Origin: Emydura subglobosa
Taxonomy: Eukaryota; Chordata; Testudines; Chelidae
DNA: 64,000 bases
Assembly: GCA_007922225.1 (NCBI GenBank)
Contig: ML679958.1
Coordinates: forward strand, 58,422,838 to 58,486,837
Reading direction: 5' to 3'
In this document: positions 55,353-64,000 of the stretch, piece after piece
Position numbering within the stretch: position 1 is the stretch's first letter
How the letters are laid out: each line of letters begins with the position of its first letter
Made by a program: the position numbers and the translations under genes
Notes under the pieces: generated by a model
Databases searched by the model: none
What the model was told of the DNA's origin: nothing
Seen by the model: only the letters and a program-made list of their open reading frames with translations

Positions 55353-56620
55353 TTGCTATCCGCCATCTGTATGAGAAGCATGGATCCTGCACAACTCTGC
55401 ACTATTGTGATGAAAGTTGTGAGAACGAAGTGCCTGATGCTGCAGTATTTGTGGTGCCACAGGGAACATGACAAATCCTTGGAGACTTACTTGCTGTGGG
55501 ACATAGAAAGAAACAATTCAAAATTGTTGGCAGCGCTCATAGAGCATCTGCAGATGGTGGAGTGCCGATTTGGGCCCGAGAAACCAGCATTGACTGGTGG
55601 GATCGCATTGGAAAGCAGGTTTGGCATGACATGCAGTTGACTGCATAATTTTTGGATGCGCAAGACTACATTCCTGGATCTGTGTGCAGAGCTAGCCCTC
55701 CAGCACAGTGACACCGAAATGAGAGCTGCAACAACGGGAGAAGCGAGTGGCTACCGCTGTGTGGAAACTTGCAATGCCCGATTGCTACCCATCAGTCGAG
55801 AATCAATTTGGAGCTGGAAAATCCACCATGGGGGTTGTTGTGATACAAGTGTGCAGGGCTATTCATCGCATCCTGCCATGAAGGACTGTGACTCTATGCA
55901 ATCTGCAGGACGTAGTGGATGGTTTTGCTGCAGTGGGGTTCCCGACCTGTGCTTGGGTGATAGATGGCATGCAAATTCCCATTTTGGCACCAGACTACCT
56001 TGCCACAGAGTACATCGACAGAAAGGGCTATTTTTCTATGGTATTGCAAGTGCTGGTGGATCACTGGGAATGCTTTACTGACATCAATACAGGCTGGTCA
56101 GGGAAGGTGCATGATGAGTGCATCTTCAAGAATACAGGCCTGTACAGAAAGCTGCAGACAGGGACTTTCTTTCCAGACCAGCAGGTTACCACTGGGGATG
56201 GTGAAATGCAAGTAGTGTTTGCAAGTAGAGACCAGCCTACCCCTTGATCCTGTGGCTCATGAAGCCGTACACCGACCACCTTGTCAACAGCAAGGAGCAT
56301 TTCAACTCCAGGCCCAGCAGAGGCAGAATGACAATTGAATGTGATTTTGGCTGTTTGAAAAGTCGCTGAAGCTGTTTACTCGTGAGATTAGACCTCAGTG
56401 AAAAAAAAATCCCAGTGGTTATAGCTGCCTGCTGCTGTGTGCTTCATAATATCTGTGAAGCGAAGGGGGGAAGTTTCTGCCAGGGTGGAGGACGGAGGTG
56501 GAACGGCTGTCTGCTGATTTTGAACAGCCGGATACCAGGGCTATAAGGAGATCTCAACATGAAGCTATTTGGCTCAGGGAAGCTTTGAAAGACTATTTCA
56601 TCAGTGAGCCACAGTAATGG
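55353..56620 (+). pseudogene. Harbinger transposase (DDE_Tnp_4 type), broken
   Basis: The start region is MRSMDPAQLCTIVMKVV (55,371-). Then come MRKTTFLDLCAELA (about 55,656), VVDGFAAVGFPTCAWVIDGM (about 55,912) and GYFSMVLQVLVDHWECFTDI, GWSGKVHDECIFKNTGLYRK to about 56,160. WLMKPYT, MTIECDFGCLKSR and VVIAACC.LHNICEAKG follow in other frames to about 56,470. The expected catalytic triad is visible: Asp in VIDGMQI (55,963-55,965), Asp in KVHDEC (56,113-56,115) and Glu in MTIEC (56,337-56,339). Frameshifts near 55,630, 55,870, 56,220 and 56,400 plus stops make it non-functional. A second related fragment is at 63.0 kb. Confidence 0.9.
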
Positions 56621-56959
56621 GTATTGATGCAGTGTGCTGTACCTGTCATTGCTGTTTGCACCCCGGTATGAACCTTGCAATGAGTGCTGTGTGTGCAGTA
56701 ATATAACGTTGCAAATGTATCTATTCCTATTATCTGTGAACGATGTCAGCCCCAGCCAGTATCTGTTGTGAACTAATGAGGATGAATTAAGGTTCCCTAA
56801 ACAGACTTTTATTCCATACCCCTGCAAACAGACACACTCATAACTGAATAAAACTCAATAAATAAAGGAGAAAGAACAGTCACTTCCATTTCGCAAACAC
56901 ATATACCAACTGCATCTCTGAGGTCAGTGTATGTGCAGCTGTGACTGTCTGTACTCTCC

Positions 56960-58560
56960 CTCTAAGTGGACTGGTAGACGTAGTGCAGTGGCCCTTGACA
57001 CCTTGTGGAATGTGTGGTGTGGGTATAGGGAGGTACCAGAATGCAGTTCTCTATAGGGTGCAGAGGGAGGCGAGCACGGGACTGTTGAACCTGAAGGTCA
57101 ACAAGAGTCTGCAGCATGTCTGTTTGCCACTTGAGAAGGGCTAGCATCCGTGCTGCACGTCCCTCTCCTTTTCCTGTGCCTTTTTCCTCTTCGCTCTCTC
57201 CTTGGCAATACTGTCCGCGGGGGTGATCTTCCAAGCCCTGTGCTTGCTCTTCAAAGTACCTGAGGCATGCAGGATCTCTTGGAACATGACATCCTGCGTC
57301 TTCTTCCTTGTCTGCCTGCGCTGCACCACTGGCCACATTTCCAGCTGCAAAAGATACAATGGGCAGAGGTACTATTGTGAGTGTATTCACGAGATAAATG
57401 GAAACTTGGTATACTGAACACACTCCCCTTGATCCACACAAGTTACAAGCACTACATTCTCACTTCTCCTTGGGATTCATTGAGCACGACAGCAGTCCCA
57501 GCTATGGTGAGTATGGCCCAGGGGCATGAGTATATGTGGATAGGACAATTGAACTGAACACTGGTACCGTTTTCCACAGGCACTGGTGATTTTAGCTGAT
57601 ATATCATGGAGGCTAAAAGGGAACAGCTCTTGAACGCATCTGGCTGCAGACCGGGTCTGTATGCTGCTAGCCTGTGCGCTGCAATGGTGCCTGCTAAAGT
57701 AATTCCTGAGTGGTGTGGGAAAGTGTCCTACTGTGGCGGAAGAAATAAGGCAGCCCTCCCCAGAAACCTTTGGCAGAGGGTTGCAGACTTCAGGAAGCTT
57801 TCCTCAAGATCTCTGTGGAGGATTCACGGGACATTCCAGTGCACATAAACAAATCGTTCTGCAGGGCCCCCTTTGCCTAACTTTACAGGTGAATGAGAAG
57901 CAGATAACAACTCTATGGTTTATTTCACTACCTCTTCTAGCATGATTAAAAGAGAGTAAATGAACAGATGTGCCCCTGCAGTATCAAAGCAAACTGCATA
58001 CTTACCAGAGGTTCCTTCCCCTGCATCAGCCTAACCCATGCAGGACTGTAGGGACTGGCTCGACTACTTGGGAGTTAAAAACAGGTTCTGGCTTGCTGCA
58101 CCTCTGGATCGTCCGGTCACCTCTCCTGCACATTCCTCCTCGTCTTCTTTGTCCAACACCTCCTGTTCACTCTTCACTCCAGGGATCTCTGGCTCCAGCT
58201 CCTCCAAAGTATCCACAAGGCTCTTGTAGGTCATGATGGGATCTCCATCAAGGATGGCATCTGGCTCTTTATAAAAATGGCATGTCTGCAGCTCCACACC
58301 AGGGTGACTGCAATCTCCCTTGCCTTCTGGTATGCCTGCTGCAGCTCCTTGGCTTGCACCTGTCACTGCCGTGGATCCCTCTTGTAGCCCTTCTCCCCCA
58401 TTCCCCGAACGATCTGCTTGTAGAAATCGACATTTCTACGGCTGGATTGGAGCTGTGCCTGCATCACCTCTTCTCCCCACAAACCCAGAAGATCCACCAC
58501 CTCCTGTGTACTCCAGGCAGAAGCACATCACATGTAGCCAGCATGGTCAGTTGGGCAGTT
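56960..58560 (-). pseudogene. Harbinger Myb/SANT-like accessory gene, broken
   Basis: The N-terminal SANT domain reads on the - strand EVVDLLGLWGEEVMQAQLQS, SRRNVDFYKQIVRGMGEKGY and AKELQQAYQKARE (about 58,505-58,300). After a frameshift comes CHFYKEPDAILDGDPI, then an acidic VKSEQEVLDKEDEEECAGEV and SQNLFLTPK (58,285-58,064). The C-terminal exon-like part (57,290-56,962) reads KERAKRKKAQEKE, then MLALLKWQTDMLQTLVDLQV, RARLPLHPIENCIL and GPLHYVYQST. The segment between (58,060-57,300) looks intronic. This matches the usual accessory protein of reptile Harbinger elements. Confidence 0.82.
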
Positions 58561-58756
58561 GTTAGGTCTCTCATGGAGGTGGAAAATTAAGTCGGCAAAG
58601 CGAGCGAGTTACAACTATAGGAGCAACATTGTAGTGTAGATGCTTATAGTCTGCAATGTAGACCAGGCTTAAATGCGCTAAAATCTGCTTACACAGATTG
58701 CCTTAAGAGTTTCCCAAGATACAGCCCCAGGAAAAAACCAAACAAAAAAGCATTTC

Positions 58757-59290
58757 ATTGAGTTGAAGTTTGAAGCCAATCTTGGGCAGAAATCTGAGAA
58801 TGAACCATAATAATTTGAGAAAAATCTGCCTCTATCAAGTCTTTTTTTTTTCTTTTAAAGAAATGTAATCAGAATACAGCAGAATATTTGGAAGGCGCTG
58901 AAAATAAATTATATATGCAAAGGCTTGCTGGGAGGGGAGGAGTAATTAGGGGTGCAGAGTAGATGAGCAGAGGGGAGTGGGGTTTCAGTTTACAGAAAAG
59001 GATGGGAGTATTGTGGGGAGGACACTGAATGAATGGTAGTTGAGGGAAGAAGGGGTAGGGGCTCAGGTAAGGGGTAGTGATGGGGGGAAGTGTGAGGGAA
59101 AAGTTTGGAGAAGTAGCAGAAGAAGTTGGTGAGTTAAGCTGGGGGCTGTTAGCTCTGAATTATCCCCTTCCATGTGTGTTCTGAAATCTTTGGGATGCTG
59201 TTCCCCTTGGGAAGTCGAAGCACCTCTCCCAACCCCTCCATGTGAGCTGGGATCTGGGGTGGAGGGAATGCGTAGAGATGGCCATAGCAA
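58757..59290. repeat. Unclassified interspersed repeat, copy 2
   Basis: It is related to 52,741-53,400 in the same orientation: 'gggcagaaatctga', 'aaatgtaatcagaatacagcagaatat' and 'gcaaaggcttgctgggagggga'. This copy has an extra about 50 bp with a T-rich run (58,848-58,857). It lies 90 bp right of the Harbinger end. Confidence 0.6.
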
Positions 59291-59309
59291 CCATGTGGCC
59301 TACAGTAAA

Positions 59310-59475
59310 GATTACTGACTGCAACTATTCCTAACTCTGCCACTGGCCTGCTGGGTGACCTGGGGCAAGTCACTGCACCCCTCTGTGCCTCATTTTCCCA
59401 TCTGTTAAAAGGGGATAATGATGTAAAGTTCCTTGAGAGCTATAGATGAAAAGCACTATATAAAAATCTTTTGAT
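59310..59475 (+). mobile_element. MIR-type SINE
   Basis: 'ctctgccactggcctgctgggtgacctggggcaagtcactgcacccctctgtgcctcattttcccatctgttaaaaggggataat' followed by 'gttccttgagagctatagatgaaaagcactatataa' matches the MIR core and 3' tail well. Confidence 0.95.
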
Positions 59476-59591
59476 TATTACCTAGCCACAGTAGCATATC
59501 AACTGCAAATTCAGGTGAGAACTACTACTGCCTAAATGACCACTAACTCCTACCAACAAACATTTCTCTTTCTATTTAAAAACCTAGGAAA

Positions 59592-60337
59592 TAAAATGGC
59601 AAAAAAAACTTCATTAATGCAGAGTTAAGGTGCCCAGAGAGAACTCATGCACTTCCCGAATGTTGAGTTCATCAAAACTCAAACTTCTGAAAACCAGGTA
59701 ATACAGAGTTAAGGTAAATACCCACATAACCTTAACTCTGCCCTCCAACACAATATCACACTTGTAGAATTTAGCAACCATATAATAACCTTTTACAACC
59801 CCTTCACATCTGAACACAGGATACCACCTAAACCTATACTTTCCCTACCCATCATTAAATCCACACACTGCTCTCATATCTCACCTCACTACTGACAATA
59901 CCCATGGCAAGAAGTCCCCGTGCCCTGCTATTGACACGATCTACCCAATTCAATTCTGTATTGAAATGATGCAGACTAGAACCTCAAGCTACACATGCAT
60001 CTTAAAGGAAAGATCCTTTGATAACACACAGGTAGGGACTCGGACCCAGATCACCTCATATCACACCTCTTCCTACCTGCTCCAGCTTATTCCTCCACCA
60101 TTCAATACAGCTACACCTAACACAGGGAATGCAGCTGGACTGCATGTAGATAACTCCCAGTGACTCTGCCAGCTGGGGGGTGGAGGGGAAAGAATTAAGG
60201 TTGTGTGGGCATTTTCCGTAACTCTATATTCCCTGGTTTTCAGACGTTTGAATTTTGTTGAACAAAATATTCTGGAAGGGCACAGATGATCACTGGACAA
60301 CTTTAACTCTGCACTAACAAAGTATTTTGCCATTTTT
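59592..60337. mobile_element. DNA element with about 150-bp terminal inverted repeats
   Basis: The left arm 59,592-59,745 and right arm 60,180-60,337 are inverted copies. Left 'atggcaaaaaaaacttcattaatgcagagttaa' pairs with right 'ttaactctgcactaacaaagtattttgccat'; left 'aactcaaacttctgaaaaccaggtaatacagagttaaggtaaatacccacataaccttaa' pairs with right 'ttaaggttgtgtgggcattttccgtaactctatattccctggttttcagacgtttgaatt'. The middle is about 430 bp and AT-rich without a transposase motif. The superfamily is unknown. Confidence 0.82.
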
Positions 60338-62994
60338 TTCCTGCTCTGGCTTCCTTTTGCCCTCTCCCTCTTCATCGCTCCAATGCCAGTGTCACTTTCC
60401 CTTCTCCCTGAATTTCAGATCAGAACCTCAAACCCTATTTAATATAATCTGTCAACAAAATAAAATAGAATGTAATTTGATTTTTAAGTATTTAAGATCT
60501 TTCATTATTTCACATATATCCAATTTAATTTTGTAGGAAAATACTTATTTTTTAGGTAGGGGGAGTGGAAAGTTTTACTCCTGTCATTAATAGTATCATT
60601 AGCATATGGAATAAGGAGATTTAGCACTGTAATTGACAATATTTAATAGATCATTTGTACCATTTTAGAAAACTGACAGCAATAAATACTCAGCAAGAAT
60701 AGCATTAAAAGCAAAAGATCATTAAACATGAGAAGTAGCAATCCTAAGAAAAAAGCTGCATTTAGTGAGCAAGAATGATGAGGCAGACAGGTCTGATGAT
60801 TCAGATTAATCATCTCATTTGAAACAGCGAAAGGGAAAAAAATCTATTGAAAACAGATTTGTTTTGCAGCTAAACAGAAAATGCCTCATTCTATCGTTAG
60901 TTAGAACTAAACATTGTTGTTTCATCTGAGACATAAGTGACTTTACTGTTCATAGTGTATAAAAATAAATTATCACAAAACTACTGACCTATCACGTTTG
61001 TGCAGTATCTCTAAAGAAAACATGAGAATCAAAGGAAACGTAAATGAGTCAAGAACCAAACAGCAGATAGAAGAGAATTTAGTTATATAGCCTCCTTCAT
61101 ACTCACAGTATAAAAGAGCACTTTAAAAACTGATAAGCAACATAGAACACAGATTATGAGCCAACCAATAGCACAAAGAGAACATTGGACTTTAAAAACC
61201 TCTTCTTGAGAGAATGCTTGTTTGGCTAGTGAACTTTTTTTGAAAAGTTTAACTTTAACTTCTTTAACTTCTAACTGAACATACACCAGAGAGAGGCAGA
61301 GAGGACCTTGATTAAAAGGGACACTGTCAAATTGAAATCTAGTCGCTTTTAAAAAATTGATTAAAAGAAAATACAGATACAATACCTGCCTCCTTAGTCA
61401 CCCAGACAGTTTCTGTGATTTTACAGCCATATCGTCCTACCTTTTAACATATTTTTTCTCTTCCATGCTGTTGTGTAAAAGGTTCATACACACTATCTAT
61501 AGTAAAACTGATTGTACACAATGACCCTGATTCAGGAAAGTATCCGTACTCAATAAATCACTTACGCACATGCTTAAATTCCCAATGAAGTAAGTCCATG
61601 GCATGATAGTTCAGGGCAACTGCTCTGGTATTCCCCCTCTATGGTCCAGCAAGGGTACCCGCTCTAGGCTACTGGCTTCCCAGCTGTCAGCTGTTTTTTG
61701 GCTGGAGACATGTCTCTCTCCCTTCTGAGTGGGGTGTTTTCAGATTGCACATATTGTGACTATATTGTGATATTCCCAGCAAAAGATAGGTTGCCTATGC
61801 AGACTTATTTTGCCTTCTTTTCAGAGATGCTTAGCAGTGTGATTACCTCATTTAATCTACCACACAGCACTTTCTAAGCAAGCATATAAAAGCAGTACAG
61901 ATAAAACATATTAAAACTAATAAAAGAACATACACACGTGGTAATAAGCTTACCAGATATCACATCAACTCCAGCAAGGGCTCTGGCAGATGAGCAGTCC
62001 TTCCAACCCCCATGCAGGGGTTTTCCTGTGGTTTCAAGTTCATAAATAATTCTTTGCCCAGAACTAGAATGGTCATTTGTGAAGCACTCATTTATCCAGT
62101 TTGGGCCTTTGTAGAGATCATGAATAGGTAATCAGCTAGACAATGAATTTCTGTTCAAGATGCAGCTTCAAAAGGATGGACTCAGAGATGGATCATTTGC
62201 ATTGCCCTCACCCCAAGTATTTCCTAGGAAATCTGCATCACATGCATAGTCCCAAAAAGTCCTTTGAAGTTTCTAATATTTCCCAGAGATTGTGTTAGTC
62301 ACGTCTCCTACAGAAGTTCCCCACAGTTCCACAATAACACATAAACAATTGCATTTTTAATACAATGAACCCCCAAGGTATCAAATTTAAAATCAGTAAG
62401 ATTTATTTTATTTCTATAAGGCTTGTCCTGCATATATTGCAGGATATTGTCAGATCTGTCACACTGGGGCCAAAGTGTTTTCTACTGCACACAATTTATA
62501 AATGAGAGGTGGAGGGTGGGCATGGGGAGGGATTTAGTTTCCCATCATCTCTATTTTAATGATTTTATGTGTTTCTTTAATAGCATTTTCAGACAAGAGT
62601 GATGTTTAAGTTGCTAATATTCTGTACTGCAGAGTCAGCAGCAGGTATGAGCTCAATATCACTCCCCCTGAACTGCTATGCAAGTGCTGTTTAGATTAGG
62701 TAGTTTTATGGGAGCAGTATTATTATTAGTGTACTGGTGATGGGCAATCCTAAAAATTCATGGCTGCAAAAAATATTTCTACTACCCCTACAGGGGGTTC
62801 CTGAAAATCCTTTGTTGTAAAAGGTTGACAAATAGAGACAAGGTTAGATGGTCTGTATTCTGTACTAGGAGTTATACTTTGGGGTTCCTTTCATCCCAAT
62901 TCACATAGTCACACCCTACATGGACAGACTGTTCTCTTTTGGCAGCTTATCCCCGACTCATTCCAGGTAACGTAGGATAAACAAAACAGCTGAA
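60338..62994. other. Intergenic, mostly unrecognised
   Basis: Positions 61,524-61,605 ('ccctgattcaggaaagtat..cacttacgcacatgcttaaattcccaatgaagtaag') are a MITE fragment of the 'aagcacttaagcacatgctta' type. Positions 61,640-62,460 may be an antisense LTR-type repeat (A-rich centre around 61,880-61,930), with no borders found. The rest is AT-rich and unrecognised. Confidence 0.4.
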
Positions 62995-63700
62995 AGAAGA
63001 AATGTCCCTATTTTGGCCCCAAGCCCACCTTGCCACAGAGCACATTGACAGAAAGGGCTACATTTCTGTGGTTATGCAAGCATTGGTGGGTCACCGGGGA
63101 TGTTTCACTGACATCAGTGTGGGCTGGCCAGGTAAGGTGCATGACACACATATCTTTAAGAACATGGGACTGTTCAGGAAGCTGCAAGTTGGGACATTCT
63201 TTCCTGATCAGTGGATTCCCATTGCTGATGTTTAAATGCCAATGGGGGAGGAGGGGCAGCCTAGCCCTTGCTCCCGTCTCACGAAGCTGTACACTTGCCC
63301 CTTTGACATCTCTAAAGAAAGATTCAACTGGCTTGGCAGGTGCGGAGTGAGAGGTGAATGTGCTTTCAGTAGATTGGCAGTGTTTATTCACTAGATTAGA
63401 TCTCAGTGAAAAAAATATACCAATGGCTCTAGCTGCCTGTGTGTCCTAAATAATATCTGTCAGGCAAAGGGGGAAAAGTCGCCAGTGGGGTGCAGGGCAG
63501 AGATGGAGCAGCTGTTTGCTGACATTGAACAGCCAGACACAAGGGCTATCAAAAGAGCTCAGTGTGGAGCTATGTGGCGAGGGAGGCCTTTAATGGTCAG
63601 CCATAGCCATGTGCTGTTCTGGATAGTGGCTGTACCTGGCCCTGAAGTTTTGGGGGTTGTTAGGAATTGTGTAGTGCTTGGTGTACATTTCTGAATATTG
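62995..63700 (+). pseudogene. Second Harbinger transposase fragment (C-terminal half)
   Basis: It begins in the middle of the catalytic domain: AHLATEHIDRKGYISVVMQA, LVGHRGCFTDISVGWPGKVH, DTHIFKNMGLFRKLQVGTFF (63,026-63,205), then a region with the expected VVECAFSRLK-like Glu segment changed, LDLSEKN and NIC.AKGGKVA, and QLFADIEQPDTRAIKRAQ (about 63,508-63,562). The middle Asp (VHD) is present; the first Asp region is missing. Its wording is close to but distinct from the 55.9-56.5-kb copy, so it is an independent insertion or a different subfamily. Confidence 0.88.
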
Positions 63701-63710
63701 CACTGTCTTT

Positions 63711-64000
63711 AATGAACCTCTGGCTTGGCAGCAGCGCTGCTGAGAAGGATCTGGGAGTTGTGGTGGATCACAACATGTGTTAACGAAAACAATGCTGTTG
63801 CAAAAAAGGCAAATACAATTTTAGGTTGCAGAGACACAGCAAGTCATGGGAGGTGATAGTATCGCTCTACTTGGCACTGATTAGGCCTCAGCTGAAGTAC
63901 CGTGTCCAGTTTTGCTCACCCTTGTATAAAAGGTTGTAGAGAAACTTGAAAGGATCCTGAGGTAAATGACAATGATGATCAAAGGGATAGAATGCACGCC
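63711..64000 (+). mobile_element. CR1 ORF2 fragment running off the window
   Basis: 'aaggatctgggagttgtggtggatcacaac', 'aaaaaaggcaaatacaattttaggttgca' and 'gcactgattaggcctcagctgaagtaccgtgtccagttttgctcacc' match the CR1 region before the ORF2 C-terminus (KDLGVVVDH, ANTILGC, LIRPQLKYRVQFCS). The 3' end lies beyond the window. Confidence 0.9.

Larger units (their letters stand above)
54059..58669 (+). mobile_element. PIF/Harbinger DNA transposon with two convergent genes, inactive
   Basis: The left end is GGCCTTGTCTACACTAC. The right end, read inversely, is AGCCTGGTCTACATTGC, an imperfect terminal inverted repeat. The flank is CAA at the left (54,056-54,058) and TAA at the right (58,670-58,672), close to the TWA target duplication of Harbinger. 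Inside are a transposase pseudogene on + (55,353-56,620) and a Myb/SANT-like pseudogene on - (58,560-56,960), converging tail to tail. This two-gene design is typical of Harbinger: the Myb-like protein binds DNA and helps the transposase. A probable solo LTR sits near the left end. Confidence 0.85.

Noticed and set aside
54983..55474. 163-codon open frame on - strand beside the transposase
   Set aside because: It lies antisense to the Harbinger 5' region and transposase start and matches no transposon protein I recognise; it is most likely a shadow frame.

Overview
The window is vertebrate (sauropsid) nuclear DNA with one recognisable host gene in a dense layer of interspersed repeats. The organism is most likely a turtle. 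CR1 LINEs dominate, including a nearly complete copy with an esterase-type ORF1. There is a two-gene PIF/Harbinger transposon with its Myb/SANT-like partner, and there are MIR-type SINEs and hAT, Tigger-like and Harbinger MITEs. A crocodilian is possible, because no species-diagnostic sequence is present.

Positions 1-24,045 hold the 3' part of GPALPP1 on the + strand. Seven coding exons were placed by reading frame, matching phases and GT/AG borders: 961-1093, 2953-3051, 15264-15372, 20709-20843, 21027-21191, 21612-21707 and 23723-23935. They encode about 315 residues ending in the family's GNMFL terminus. The first exon lies upstream of the window. The 12.2-kb intron between the second and third of these exons holds a near-full-length CR1 (about 3,310-8,237), a Tigger-like element, a nested MITE and a second CR1 tail.

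Positions 24,046-64,000 appear intergenic. I found no host exon there; GTF2F2, the neighbour known from other amniotes, is not visible. Main landmarks are: a CR1-plus-LTR junction duplicated at 24.1 and 27.0 kb; a 1,133-bp solo LTR with target-site duplication at 27,305; a hAT MITE at 37,139; an antisense L2/L3-like LINE split by a 660-bp solo LTR at 41,011; an antisense RNase H-bearing LINE of the I/Nimb group at 42.3-47.2 kb, itself hit by a Tigger-like MITE, a Harbinger MITE and a GC-rich block; a separate Myb/trihelix-type pseudogene at 48.7-49.2 kb; a Harbinger element at 54,059-58,669 with transposase and Myb-like genes facing each other and a probable solo LTR inside; a long inverted repeat at 59.6-60.3 kb; and a second Harbinger transposase fragment at 63.0-63.7 kb.

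All transposon genes are broken by stops and frameshifts, so nothing here looks active. The best candidates for something little described are the I/Nimb-type LINE, an unclassified repeat pair flanking the Harbinger element, and the long-inverted-repeat element. Nested insertions give a readable relative chronology. All family names come from motif recognition by eye; no database search was possible.
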